From Bacteroidales bacterium (GTDB lineage Bacteria; Bacteroidota; Bacteroidia; Bacteroidales; WCHB1-69), in assembly GCA_017964255.1 (NCBI GenBank), contig JAGCSI010000113.1, positions 1 to 48,573 of the forward strand: a stretch of DNA of 48,573 nucleotides. The letters are read 5' to 3'. Shown here piece after piece: positions 1 to 8,661 of this stretch. The notes under the pieces were generated by a model that had not been told where the DNA came from, did no database searches, and saw only the letters and a program-made list of their open reading frames with translations. The stretch's first letter is position 1. Every line of letters starts with the position of its first letter. Both the position numbers and the translations under genes were made by a program.

Positions 1-1943
1 TCGGTATCGCCCATTTTTTGAATTCTTCTCTGACCAAGCAGGAAATCAAAGAGGTGAAAGATGATTTGCTTTCAGGAAAAACCAAATTGCTGTATGTGGC
101 TCCTGAGTCACTGACCAAAGAGGAAAATGTAGGTTTTTTCAAGGATATCAACATATCGTTCTACGCTATTGACGAGGCGCATTGTATTTCTGAGTGGGGA
201 CATGATTTCCGTCCGGAATACCGCCGCATCAGAAATATTATCGATACCATCGGGAAAAAGGTGCCGGTGATTGCCCTTACGGCAACGGCTACCCCGAAGG
301 TTCAGAGCGATATTCAGAAGAACCTGGGCATGGACAAGGCCGAGGTGTTCATCTCCTCCTTCAACCGCCCGAATCTGTATTACGAAATCCGCGAGAAGAC
401 CAAGGATGTGGACAAGGAACTGGTGAAGTTCATCAAGAACAATCCTGGCAAGTCGGGCATCATCTATTGCCTGAGCCGCAAAAAAGTGGAAGAGTTGGCG
501 GAGTTCCTGCAGGCGAACCAGATCAAGGCTCTGCCGTATCATGCGGGCTTGGATTCGCATACCCGTGTGGAGAACCAGGACGCCTTCCTGATGGAAAAAG
601 CCGATGTCATTGTGGCAACCATCGCTTTCGGTATGGGTATCGACAAACCTGATGTGCGTTATGTCATCCATTACGATATGCCGAAGAGCCTGGAGGGTTA
701 TTATCAGGAAACCGGTCGCGCCGGCCGTGACGATGGCGAGGGCGTTTGTATCGCTTTCTATGATCCGAAAGACTTGAACAAACTGGAGAAATTCTCCACA
801 AAGAAGTCAGTGGCAGAACAGGAGATTGTGAAACAGCTGCTGGCGGAAACCGCTTCGTATGCCGAGTCAACCAACTGCCGCCGCAAGCACCTGCTCCATT
901 ATTTCGGCGAAGATTTCGAGGAGGAAAACTGTCACAATTGCGACAATTGCAACCATCCGAGACCCAAAATGAATGCCGCCGACCAGATTTGCCTGGCCAT
1001 TGAGGTGATTCAGACGGTGAAACAGCAGTTCAAGGAAGACCATATCATCGATATCATCAGAGGCGAGAAAACTACCTCTGTGGAGAAGTTCAAACATCAG
1101 AAACTGAAACAGTTTGGCGAAGGCATGGATTACGACCAGAACTTCTGGGCCAATGTGATCCGTGTGGCGATTTTCGAGGAACTGATCGTGAAGGATGTGG
1201 AGAATTATGGCTTGCTGAAGGTGACTCCCAAAGGCGAGAAATATATGGTGAACCCCTATTCGGTGATGGTGGCCAAACCGAAAAATGCCGTTGACCTTGA
1301 CGAGGACAGTGATATGATGGAAGAGCCCGTGATATCGAAAGGCGATGCTTTTGACAAAACCTTGTTCTCTCTGCTGAAGAATCTCCGTAAGGAATTGTCC
1401 AACAAGGAAAACCTGCCTCCGTATGTCATTTTCCAAGATCCGTCGCTGGAGGATATGTGTATCCAGTACCCGACCAATATCGAGGAAATGACCCATATCA
1501 CCGGTGTCGGTGCGGGCAAGGCTCAGAAGTATGGCAAACCTTTCGTTGATCTGATCAAGAATTATGTGGAGGACAACGAGATTGAGCGTCCGCAGGATTT
1601 TGTGGTCAAGACTGTGGTGAACAAGTCGGCCAACAAGGTGTATATCATCCAGAATATCGACAGAAAAATCGCGTTCGAAGATATTGCGGTATCCAAAGGT
1701 ATGGAAATGGACGAGCTGCTTTCAGAAATCGAAAGTATCGTCTCTTCCGGCATGAAACTGGATATCAATTATTATATTGATGAGGTGATTGATCCCTACC
1801 ATCAGGAAGACATACTGGACTATTTCAACAATGCCCAGTCCGATTCTGTACAGGATGCCCTTGAGGAATTAGGCGAGGACGAGTATAGTATGGAAGAGGT
1901 GAGAATCATGCGAATCAAATACCTGTCCGAAGTCGGCAACTAA
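1..1943 (+). CDS. recQ: RecQ family ATP-dependent DNA helicase (5' partial)
   Basis: A 3'-5' superfamily 2 DNA helicase that acts in recombination and replication-fork repair. The frame is open from base 3, so the gene starts upstream. The Walker A motif and roughly the first 85-100 residues are outside the window. Visible in order: the DEAH box (DEAHCISEWGHDFRPEY) near bases 170-225, motif VI (QETGRAGRDDGEG) near 700-740, a cysteine zinc site (C-R-R-K ... CHNCDNC) near 890-950, a winged-helix region, an HRDC domain from about base 1350 to 1600, and a C-terminal extension of about 120 residues. The HRDC domain supports RecQ over other DEAH helicases. The stop codon TAA at 1941-1943 runs straight into a repeat that starts with AATTCCCC. 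Confidence 0.95.
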   Translation, partial: GIAHFLNSSLTKQEIKEVKDDLLSGKTKLLYVAPESLTKEENVGFFKDINISFYAIDEAHCISEWGHDFRPEYRRIRNIIDTIGKKVPVIALTATATPKVQSDIQKNLGMDKAEVFISSFNRPNLYYEIREKTKDVDKELVKFIKNNPGKSGIIYCLSRKKVEELAEFLQANQIKALPYHAGLDSHTRVENQDAFLMEKADVIVATIAFGMGIDKPDVRYVIHYDMPKSLEGYYQETGRAGRDDGEGVCIAFYDPKDLNKLEKFSTKKSVAEQEIVKQLLAETASYAESTNCRRKHLLHYFGEDFEEENCHNCDNCNHPRPKMNAADQICLAIEVIQTVKQQFKEDHIIDIIRGEKTTSVEKFKHQKLKQFGEGMDYDQNFWANVIRVAIFEELIVKDVENYGLLKVTPKGEKYMVNPYSVMVAKPKNAVDLDEDSDMMEEPVISKGDAFDKTLFSLLKNLRKELSNKENLPPYVIFQDPSLEDMCIQYPTNIEEMTHITGVGAGKAQKYGKPFVDLIKNYVEDNEIERPQDFVVKTVVNKSANKVYIIQNIDRKIAFEDIAVSKGMEMDELLSEIESIVSSGMKLDINYYIDEVIDPYHQEDILDYFNNAQSDSVQDALEELGEDEYSMEEVRIMRIKYLSEVGN

Positions 1944-2031
1944 ATTCCCCTTCTTCTAGGGTTGACGAATGAGAGAGTGCAGATGATTAATTCCCCTTCT
2001 TCTAGAAGGGGTGCCCGAAGGGCGGGGTAGT
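1944..2031. repeat. 43-bp two-hairpin element (1989-2031) preceded by a partial relative (1944-1985)
   Basis: The copy at 1989-2031 begins AATTCCCCTTC and contains two inverted repeats: CCCCTTC/GAAGGGG around a 5-nt loop, and GCCC-gaa-GGGC. It is 41/43 identical to 20918-20960. The segment 1944-1985 starts the same way but then reads GTTGACGAATGAGAGAGTG, which matches 23316-23338 rather than the hairpin half. Two versions of one repeat family therefore sit side by side after the recQ stop codon. Confidence 0.85.
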
Positions 2032-2059
2032 GAAAAATAAAGAAAAAAATATAAGTAAA

Positions 2060-2734
2060 ATGGAAGAAAATTTAACTGAAGTTACGAAAGAAGAAACTCC
2101 GAAGGAAACTTGTGAAACAAAGAAGAAATGCAACTGCAATTTATGCAGCTGTATCGTAAATGCGGTACTCATTGTGGCTGTGATAGTACTTTATATCCTG
2201 TATTTCTTTTTCCCGAAAACAGCCAGTCACAGGCCTGCACAGACTGTAGTGAATACAGAGCCCCGTTCGGGTGAGATTATTTACATCAATATTGACAGTG
2301 TCAATGCCAATTATGAGTTGGTGGATATATTGACCAAGGATATTGAGGCCGAGATGAGCAAGCAGGAGGCTGTGTTCCAGAACCGTCAAGCCGCTTTGGA
2401 AAGAAAAGCCGCACAGTTCCAGCAGAATTATCAGGCAGGTATTCTGACACAAGTCCAGATTGAGAATGCCCAGCAGCAGCTGATGCAGGAGAGTGAGAAT
2501 CTGAAAGAGGATTATGCCCGTGTGATGGGCGACCTGGAAGCCCGTCAGGCCGCAGCCCTGAAACAGATTGCTGACTCGGTAATCAATGCCACCAAATTGA
2601 TCAATGCCGAGAGAAACGCTTCATACGTGTTCTCTTACCAATATGGCGGTCAGCTCATTGACGCGGATCCTTCCAAGGATGTGACCAATGAGTTGTTGGA
2701 AATATTGAACGAACCTTTTAAATCGAAGAAATAA
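2060..2734 (+). CDS. OmpH/Skp-like protein with an N-terminal membrane anchor and a cysteine cluster
   Basis: 224 residues. ATG at 2060 is preferred over GTG at 2030, because the GTG lies in the edge of the repeat. Residues 1-31 are polar and charged and end in a cysteine cluster, CNCNLCSC (Cys24, 26, 29 and 31, plus Cys18). One transmembrane helix follows (about 32-50). The rest is a periplasmic OmpH-type domain: a short strand beginning IIYINIDSVNANYELV, then a long glutamine- and alanine-rich coiled coil (about 95-180), then a short C-terminal strand region. Skp/OmpH proteins are periplasmic chaperones for outer-membrane proteins; most have a cleaved signal peptide, whereas this one looks membrane-tethered. 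Its stop overlaps the next ATG (TAATG), but the true downstream start is probably later. Confidence 0.75.
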   Translation: MEENLTEVTKEETPKETCETKKKCNCNLCSCIVNAVLIVAVIVLYILYFFFPKTASHRPAQTVVNTEPRSGEIIYINIDSVNANYELVDILTKDIEAEMSKQEAVFQNRQAALERKAAQFQQNYQAGILTQVQIENAQQQLMQESENLKEDYARVMGDLEARQAAALKQIADSVINATKLINAERNASYVFSYQYGGQLIDADPSKDVTNELLEILNEPFKSKK

Positions 2735-2806
2735 TGAGAGTAGAGACGTTTCAGGAAACGTCTCTACAAGTTGAACGAATCATTCAAAACCAAGGAATAA
2801 TGAGGA
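2705..2806 (+). repeat. Imperfect direct repeat flanking a 28-bp palindrome
   Basis: Bases 2705-2738 and 2771-2804 match at 28 of 34 positions with a fixed offset of 66 bp. The 28-bp palindrome (2740-2767) lies between them. The left copy is the 3' end of the OmpH-like gene (ending LNEPFKSKK, then stop). Read in the same frame, the right copy encodes LNESFKTKE and a stop. The gene end therefore appears duplicated around the palindrome. Confidence 0.75.
2740..2767. repeat. 28-bp palindrome, copy 1 (5 bp after a stop codon)
   Basis: A perfect inverted repeat with arms GTAGAGACGTTTC and GAAACGTCTCTAC around a central AG. It starts 5 bp after the stop of the OmpH-like gene. It can fold into a long hairpin, but no T-run follows, so it is not a standard intrinsic terminator. 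Further copies are at 8559, 13622 and 30530. Confidence 0.9.
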
Positions 2807-3387
2807 GAATTATTGTCCTGTTTCTGTCATTGTGTGCAATAACCATTTGCTTGGAATCTTGCCATAGGAAGCAACAGCAAGAATCGGATCAAGTTGAGGT
2901 AGAGACGGTGGAAATGAATCCAGCGGCTATTGGTGCGGGAATGGATAATACTTACAATGATACGCTTCCCGGCAAAAAGGTGGAGGTGATGTATGGCGAC
3001 AACCAGGCGAAGGTGGTGGCGTATTACAAGATGGATGAAAACGGTGTGCTGACGGACGAAAAATATAGAGAGGTCTATTATTACGATAGTACTCATTACA
3101 AATACACAGAAGGCAATATCGTGAACCAAAGCAAACGCGATGGCGACTGGTTTGCCTACCACAAGAACGGAAACCTTTGTACAGAAGCCCATTACGTGAA
3201 CGGGAAGGAAGAAGGTTTATATAAGGTGTATCACGATAATGGTTATCTGTATTATGCTGGCGAGTATCGTCAAGGCTTGAAAGAAGGAGAGTGGAAATTT
3301 TATGATGAACGAGGTCGCATGATGTACAGTCAGATTTACGAAAACGGTAATTTGAAAGAGACTAAACAAATCAATAATAATCAATAA
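2800..3387 (+). CDS. MORN/YwqK-type repeat lipoprotein
   Basis: 195 residues from ATG 2800. This start places a lipoprotein signal first: basic MRR, a hydrophobic core, and lipobox L-E-S-C with Cys21. The ATG at 2734 would put palindrome-encoded residues in front of the signal, so it is rejected. From about residue 80 there are tandem MORN/YwqK-like units of the form GDWFAYHKNG, EGLYKVYHDNG and EGEWKFYDERG. Such units occur in YwqK-family proteins, whose role is mostly unknown. The protein is predicted to be membrane-anchored and surface- or periplasm-facing. It sits between the OmpH-like gene and tryptophanase (12 bp before the latter). No catalytic motif is visible. Confidence 0.75.
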   Translation: MRRIIVLFLSLCAITICLESCHRKQQQESDQVEVETVEMNPAAIGAGMDNTYNDTLPGKKVEVMYGDNQAKVVAYYKMDENGVLTDEKYREVYYYDSTHYKYTEGNIVNQSKRDGDWFAYHKNGNLCTEAHYVNGKEEGLYKVYHDNGYLYYAGEYRQGLKEGEWKFYDERGRMMYSQIYENGNLKETKQINNNQ

Positions 3388-3399
3388 AAATCATAAATT

Positions 3400-4776
3400 A
3401 TGGAATTACCATTTGCAGAAGCGTGGAAAATCAAGATGGTTGAACCCATTAAAAAATCCACAAGAGAACAAAGAGAAAAGTGGCTGGAAGAAGCCCATAA
3501 CAACATCTTCATGCTGAAGAGTGACTATGTATATATCGACCTGTTGACCGACTCAGGCACAGGTGCCATGAGTGATCGTCAATGGAGTGCGATGATGATG
3601 GGTGATGAGAGCTACGGCGGTGCCCGTTCTTTCTACCACATGAAGGACACCATTACCGAACTCACCGGTTTTGATTATGTTATCCCGACTCACCAAGGAC
3701 GTGCAGCCGAGAACGTGCTGTTCAGCTATTTGGTAAAACCGGGTATGGTTATTCCGGGTAACGCCCACTTTGACACGACCAAGGGCCATATTGAGAGCCG
3801 TAAGGCATTCGCTATCGACGTGACAGTTCCTGAAGCCTACGACACTCAGCTCGAAGTTCCTTTCAAAGGTAATGTCAGCCTTGAAAAACTTGAGAAGGTA
3901 TTGAAGGAAAACGAAGGTAAAGTGCCATTTATGGTGCTTACCGTTACCAATAATACCGTTGGAGGTCAGCCCGTGAGCATGCAGAACATCCGCGAGACCT
4001 GCGAACTCTGCCACAAATACGGCGTGCCGGTAGTGGTGGACAGTGCCCGTTTCATCGAGAACTGCTACTTCATCAAGACCCGTGAGAAAGGTTACGAGAA
4101 CAAGACTCTGCGCGAGATTGCCAAGGAGATGTACTCATACGCTGATGCCATGACGATGAGTGCCAAGAAAGACGCTCTCGTCAACATGGGTGGTTTCATC
4201 GCTACCAACAAGAAAGAATGGTACGAAGGTGCGAAATTGTTCTGCATCCCGTTCGAAGGCTTCTTGACCTACGGTGGTATGAACGGCCGTGACATGGACG
4301 CTTTGGCCGTCGGTTTGAAAGAAAACATCGAATTTGAGATGGTTGAAACCCGTATCAAACAGGTTCACTACCTCGCTGCCAAGTTGGATGAATATGGCAT
4401 TCCTTACCAGCGTCCTGCCGGTGGCCACGCTATCTTCGTGGATGCCGACAAGGTGTTGACCAACATCCCGAAAGAAGAGTTCCCGGCTCAAACCCTGACC
4501 TGCGAACTTTATCTGGAAGCTGGTATTCGTGCTTGCGAAATCGGTTACGTGTTAGCTGACCGTGATCCGGTGACCCGTGAGAACCGCTTCGGTGGCAACG
4601 ACTTCGTGCGCCTCTGCATCCCGCGCCGCGTTTATACCAACAACCACATGGACGTTATCGCAGCTGCCCTGAAGAATGTCTATGACCGTCGCGACACCAT
4701 CAAGCGCGGTCTGGAGATTACTTGGGAAGCTGAGCTGATGCGCCACTTTACTTGTCAGTTCAAGAGATTACAATAA
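3400..4776 (+). CDS. tnaA: Tryptophanase (L-tryptophan indole-lyase)
   Basis: A PLP-dependent beta-eliminating lyase that converts tryptophan to indole, pyruvate and ammonia. 458 residues, normal length for the family. The PLP lysine motif is MSAKKDALVNMGG, with Lys257 as the predicted Schiff-base lysine. Tyrosine phenol-lyase is the close alternative. That enzyme needs an arginine in the segment equivalent to ACEIG (here Ile381) and has phenylalanine in the C-terminal RFFTA segment. This protein has Ile381 and RHFTC (His449), as in tryptophanases. The FDTTKGH segment also follows the tryptophanase pattern. No tnaC-like leader or tryptophan permease gene is adjacent. Indole production is inferred, not shown. 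Confidence 0.9.
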   Translation: MELPFAEAWKIKMVEPIKKSTREQREKWLEEAHNNIFMLKSDYVYIDLLTDSGTGAMSDRQWSAMMMGDESYGGARSFYHMKDTITELTGFDYVIPTHQGRAAENVLFSYLVKPGMVIPGNAHFDTTKGHIESRKAFAIDVTVPEAYDTQLEVPFKGNVSLEKLEKVLKENEGKVPFMVLTVTNNTVGGQPVSMQNIRETCELCHKYGVPVVVDSARFIENCYFIKTREKGYENKTLREIAKEMYSYADAMTMSAKKDALVNMGGFIATNKKEWYEGAKLFCIPFEGFLTYGGMNGRDMDALAVGLKENIEFEMVETRIKQVHYLAAKLDEYGIPYQRPAGGHAIFVDADKVLTNIPKEEFPAQTLTCELYLEAGIRACEIGYVLADRDPVTRENRFGGNDFVRLCIPRRVYTNNHMDVIAAALKNVYDRRDTIKRGLEITWEAELMRHFTCQFKRLQ

Positions 4777-4788
4777 TATTTGAATACA

Positions 4789-7620
4789 ATGAAACGAATA
4801 CTATCAACCATACTGCTTATCGCCTTTGCGATAGGCAGTATTTTGGCTGCTCCGCTGAAAAACGTGCCCTGCACCTTGGTTCAACCTAATGGAGAGGTGA
4901 TTCACTGCTTTGTCAGTGGTGACGAATTTTTCAACTATTATCATGATGCGGCAGGTTATACCATTATCATGAATACGGAAACAGGGTATTATACCTACGG
5001 TGTTGAACAGAATGGCAGGGTGGTACCTTCTGCGTATATTGTGGGGCAGACTAATCCCGCAACTACGGCAGCTTTGACCCCAGGTGCGCGCATCAGTGAT
5101 GAAATTATCATGGCACGCCGTATCGAACGAGCCCGCCAGATTGCTGATAATGATCCAGCCGTTGCGACGACCCGAGAGATGAATCATGGCGTGATGAACA
5201 ACATTATAGTGTTTATCAGTTTCCAGAATGACACGGTTTTCCCGGAAACATACAGCCAGGTGGCTGCCATGTATAACGATACGACAACCATCACTTCCGC
5301 TTCGCTGAAGAATTATTACAGGAATGTGTCTTACAATCAGTTCACGATACAGTCTTATCTGTTTCCCCAGGCGGGACCAGGTGATGTGATAGTCTCTTAT
5401 CATGATATCCATCCGCGTGATTATTACAGTCCGTACTCTTATCAGAATCCTATAGGTTATACCAGTGACGATGGGAGAAGAGAGAGAGAGTTTACCTTGT
5501 TGGACAGCGCTATAAGATACGTCAAAAATTTCATTCCGACAACCTTGAATATGGACTATAATAATGACGGCAAGGTGGATAACGTAGTGTTTGTCCTTAA
5601 TACTGGTGTGGATGGATGGTCCGAATTATTGTGGCCTCACAGATGGTCGATTTATGACAGGTCGGTGTATATGCACGGGAAGAGAGTCTATGACTTTAAC
5701 CTAATTATGGCTAATGATAATATATACTTTAACCTTGGCACTTTGTGTCATGAAATGTTCCATTCATTAAGTGCCCCCGATTTGTATTCATCCAGTGGAA
5801 ATTCCTCGTATAATGGTAATTGGGATGTGATGGAGGGAACAACTCATATACCGCAGAATATGAGTGCTTATATGAAGCAAAAATACGGACATTGGATTGA
5901 AGATATTCCGGAGGCGGAAGCCAATGGATATTATACCATATATCCTGTTTCCACTTCCCCTGATTGTGCTTATAAGATTTATCCAGACAGAATTCATCAT
6001 TCCAACCAGTTTGTGGTGATTGAATATAGAAATACTTCCACACCATTTGATGGCACAGTTTATGGCACAGGTGCCCGTATCTACCGAATCAATACTGATT
6101 GCAGTGGAAATCATGGCACCGATTATAGTATTGCTTCTTACCCGGAAGTTTACACTTTCCGTAGGGGAGGTTTCCCGGGCGCTGACGCTTATACTGCACC
6201 TTCGGGTGGCAGCCTTGAACAGTCATATTTTGGCGCACAAGATAGATATGAGTTTAGCGAATATACGAATCCGGCACCTTTCTATTGCAATAATACCGCT
6301 ATAACGGGCTTTCGTATCACTGATATTACCAATTATGGCGATAGCTTGCGATTCTATTTGGTGAAAGATGAGATTGTAATTGACACTTTCCCTTGGATGG
6401 AATCGTTCGAGGGTGTCAATATCCCTTATTACTTCCATCATGAGTATGTAAGCAACTACAACAATTGGAAGGTGCGTAATGGTAATAATTCAGGAACGAT
6501 TCCCAATGCCCACTCAGGAAACTCCAATGCCTTGTTCTATTCGGTTTCCAGTGGTGTTACCAAACTGGTGTCGCCTGTTTTTGACTTCACTTTATTGCAG
6601 AATCCGACACTTTCGTTCTGGTATGGACAGGTCGGTAGTGTCAATTATACCATGAATGTGTATTATCGTAGCGCTCCTTCAGACAATTGGACTCTGTTAC
6701 AGAATTACTCTACTTTCGCGGGTCCTTGGAATCAGGCGACTCTTACATTGCCGAATCCTTCCTCCACTTATCAAATTGCATTTGAAACGGAGGGCGTTAA
6801 TGGTTCGGGTTTGGTACTTGACGATATTATGATTAGTGGTACTCCGATTACAGAAGTCACTATTGTAGCTTCCGCAGGTGAACATGGACAGATTACCCCT
6901 TCTGGCAATGTGACCGTTCCAGTGCATAACAATCAAACTTTTGATTTGATTCCTGAACAAGGTTATACTGTTGACCAATTGTTGGTGGATGGTGTTGCCC
7001 AGTCAAGAATATTGCATTACACTTTCGAGAATGTGGTGGCAGATCACACTATTTCCGCTACGTTCCGTGTCGCTAACCCGTCACTGAACGTTACGCCTGC
7101 CGCCTTGTATTTCTCCACCGCAGGTGGCACAGTTTCCTCGCCTAAGTCAGTGAGTGTGATTGCCAACGATTTGGTGGAAGATATCCAGGTGCAGGTTGAA
7201 GCTCCTTTCAAGGTGTCTAGCGATATGGAAAATTATGGGCTGACAACAACTGTGCCTTATAATGGAGGTATGGTGTATGTGGTCTTTGCTCCAGAATTTG
7301 GCGGTTCCTATAATAGCACCATGACCATTACGGGCCAAACACTGACCTCCACTGTGTCGCTGAATGGTTCCGCAACAGGCATTGAGGAACAGAGCACAGA
7401 GAAGGTTCAGCTGTATCCGAATCCTGTTGGAAATAGTCTGAATCTGGTATTTGCCGACAATAATCTTCCTGAAAAGGTTGAAATTATTGATGTTACCGGC
7501 AGGGTGGTGATGAGCATGAATGTGGTGGATGGTACTACAACGGTCAATGTGGAAAGCTTGAACGCCGGTGTGTATTTCGTCAAGGCCGATAATATCGTCA
7601 AGAAGTTTATCAAGAAATGA
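4789..7620 (+). CDS. Secreted M6-family metalloprotease with T9SS sorting domain
   Basis: 943 residues from ATG 4789, which gives signal peptide MKRILSTILLIAFAIGSILA; the TTG at 4780 is less likely. The catalytic zinc motif HEMFHSLSAPDLY (HExxH at 321-325) and the preceding Asp/Asn-rich DYNNDGKVDNVVF segment are typical of the M6 (immune inhibitor A) family. After the protease come a beta-sandwich region (about 535-685), an InlB-like/Big-type repeat (about 690-765, ending HTISATF), another beta domain, and a type A T9SS C-terminal sorting domain (about the last 75 residues, starting LYPNPVGNSL). It is predicted to be exported by Sec, then moved across the outer membrane by T9SS and cleaved at the sorting domain. 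The final TGA overlaps the next ATG (ATGA). Confidence 0.9.
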   Translation: MKRILSTILLIAFAIGSILAAPLKNVPCTLVQPNGEVIHCFVSGDEFFNYYHDAAGYTIIMNTETGYYTYGVEQNGRVVPSAYIVGQTNPATTAALTPGARISDEIIMARRIERARQIADNDPAVATTREMNHGVMNNIIVFISFQNDTVFPETYSQVAAMYNDTTTITSASLKNYYRNVSYNQFTIQSYLFPQAGPGDVIVSYHDIHPRDYYSPYSYQNPIGYTSDDGRREREFTLLDSAIRYVKNFIPTTLNMDYNNDGKVDNVVFVLNTGVDGWSELLWPHRWSIYDRSVYMHGKRVYDFNLIMANDNIYFNLGTLCHEMFHSLSAPDLYSSSGNSSYNGNWDVMEGTTHIPQNMSAYMKQKYGHWIEDIPEAEANGYYTIYPVSTSPDCAYKIYPDRIHHSNQFVVIEYRNTSTPFDGTVYGTGARIYRINTDCSGNHGTDYSIASYPEVYTFRRGGFPGADAYTAPSGGSLEQSYFGAQDRYEFSEYTNPAPFYCNNTAITGFRITDITNYGDSLRFYLVKDEIVIDTFPWMESFEGVNIPYYFHHEYVSNYNNWKVRNGNNSGTIPNAHSGNSNALFYSVSSGVTKLVSPVFDFTLLQNPTLSFWYGQVGSVNYTMNVYYRSAPSDNWTLLQNYSTFAGPWNQATLTLPNPSSTYQIAFETEGVNGSGLVLDDIMISGTPITEVTIVASAGEHGQITPSGNVTVPVHNNQTFDLIPEQGYTVDQLLVDGVAQSRILHYTFENVVADHTISATFRVANPSLNVTPAALYFSTAGGTVSSPKSVSVIANDLVEDIQVQVEAPFKVSSDMENYGLTTTVPYNGGMVYVVFAPEFGGSYNSTMTITGQTLTSTVSLNGSATGIEEQSTEKVQLYPNPVGNSLNLVFADNNLPEKVEIIDVTGRVVMSMNVVDGTTTVNVESLNAGVYFVKADNIVKKFIKK

Positions 7621-8594
7621 TAATAATCAACAATGTCCTGGTATCCGATGATCTCTTCGACAGTCAGTTTTGCTGCGACCTGTTCCAGTGCAAGGGAATG
7701 TGCTGTGTGGAGGGTGACACAGGAGCTCCTGTTGACCCCGAGGAAATAGCGGACCTGGAGGACAATTATCCTCTCTTCAAGAAATATATGTCTGAAGAGG
7801 GCATTGAAAAAGTGGAGACGGAAGGAACCTTCGATTATGATATGGAAGGTTCTTTCGTGACCCCGCTGCTGAGCGACGAGCGTTGCGCTTACGCTTATTA
7901 CGATGAAAATGGCATTGCCAAATGCGCTATAGAAAAGGCTTTTGAAAAGGGAGAAATCGACTTTCAAAAGCCTATTTCTTGTCATTTGTACCCTATCCGT
8001 ATCAAAAAACTGCCTGACTATGAGGCATTGAATTATCACCGCTGGTTTGTCTGCGCCGAAGCCTGTGAGTTGGGTCACCGCTTGGGCCTTCCAGTTTTTC
8101 GCTTTCTGAAAAATCCGATTATCAGAAAGTATGGGGAGGCATTTTACCAGCAGCTGGAAGACAACTACTGCGAGATCAAGGCTGCGGGTGGGGTGGTGCT
8201 CAATGCGGAAGGCAAAGTGCTGATGATTTTCCGCCGTGGTAAGTGGGATTTCCCGAAAGGGAAGGTGGAAGACGGCGAAACCATTGAAGAGGCCGCTTTG
8301 CGTGAGGTGAGCGAGGAAACTGGTCTGCAACAGCTGTCCATCGTCAAGCCTTTGCCCGATACATTCCATACATATAAGTTAGGCGGAAAATGGGTGGGTA
8401 AAACTACGGCGTGGTATATCATGAAGTCAGATGCGCCCGAGAATCTGGTTCCTCAAACCGAAGAGGATATCGAGGAAGCCCGCTGGGTGAAATTTGATGA
8501 GGTCTCCCGCCTCCTCAAAGACTCCTACCCGAATCTCCGTGAACTTTGGCAAAATATTGTAGAGACGTTTCCTGAAACGTCTCTACCGAATTAA
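7617..8594 (+). CDS. DUF3109-Nudix hydrolase fusion protein
   Basis: 325 residues. Residues 1 to about 183 form a DUF3109 domain rich in conserved cysteines (FCC at 18-20, Cys25, CC at 29-30, Cys90, Cys103, SCHLYP at 121-126, Cys146, Cys150), the kind expected to bind a metal or iron-sulfur cluster. Residues from about 187 form a Nudix domain (AAGGVVLN ... [11 protein letters not shown]) with a full Nudix box at 215-237 fitting GX5EX7REVXEETGL. Nudix enzymes hydrolyse nucleoside diphosphate derivatives; the substrate is unknown. There is no stop or frameshift between the domains. The last nine or so residues (VETFPETSL) are encoded by a 28-bp palindromic repeat, which also carries the reading frame to its stop. 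The start overlaps the M6 protease stop. Confidence 0.85.
   Translation: MIIINNVLVSDDLFDSQFCCDLFQCKGMCCVEGDTGAPVDPEEIADLEDNYPLFKKYMSEEGIEKVETEGTFDYDMEGSFVTPLLSDERCAYAYYDENGIAKCAIEKAFEKGEIDFQKPISCHLYPIRIKKLPDYEALNYHRWFVCAEACELGHRLGLPVFRFLKNPIIRKYGEAFYQQLEDNYCEIKAAGGVVLNAEGKVLMIFRRGKWDFPKGKVEDGETIEEAALREVSEETGLQQLSIVKPLPDTFHTYKLGGKWVGKTTAWYIMKSDAPENLVPQTEEDIEEARWVKFDEVSRLLKDSYPNLRELWQNIVETFPETSLPN
8559..8586. repeat. 28-bp palindrome, copy 2 (inside the 3' end of the DUF3109-Nudix gene)
   Basis: A perfect inverted repeat with arms GTAGAGACGTTTC and GAAACGTCTCTAC around a central CT, the reverse orientation of copy 1. It is translated as VETFPETSL at the end of the Nudix protein, and the stop codon follows at 8592-8594. 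Confidence 0.9.
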
Positions 8595-8606
8595 TTATAA
8601 AAATGC

Positions 8607-8655
8607 AGGGACGCATACAGTTCGTCCCTACTGTAACCTGAAACCTGTAACCTGT
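8607..8655. repeat. AGGGACG hairpin plus 7-bp tandem units before purE
   Basis: Inverted repeat AGGGACG (8607-8613) / CGTCCCT (8623-8629) with a 9-nt loop. It is followed by three 7-bp units of the type AACCTGW at 8635-8655. The purE ATG starts 7 bp after the last unit, and no promoter box is evident. The CCTGT-type unit recurs at 21032-21066. Confidence 0.7.
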
Positions 8656-8661
8656 AAAACT

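Noticed and set aside
2030..2059. GTG start at 2030 for the OmpH-like gene
   Set aside because: The codon lies in the edge of a 43-bp repeat whose other copy (20918-20960) is intergenic; ATG 2060 gives a sensible start.
2734..2799. ATG at 2734 as the start of the MORN lipoprotein
   Set aside because: It would place palindrome-encoded residues and a duplicated gene end ahead of a perfect lipoprotein signal that starts at ATG 2800.
3400..4776. Tyrosine phenol-lyase instead of tryptophanase
   Set aside because: The position corresponding to the tyrosine-specific arginine is Ile381 and the C-terminal aromatic position is His449, both as in tryptophanase.
7407..8369. 320-codon minus-strand open frame over the M6 and DUF3109-Nudix genes
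   Set aside because: The plus strand has a clear T9SS sorting domain and a Nudix box there; the minus frame has no recognisable motif.
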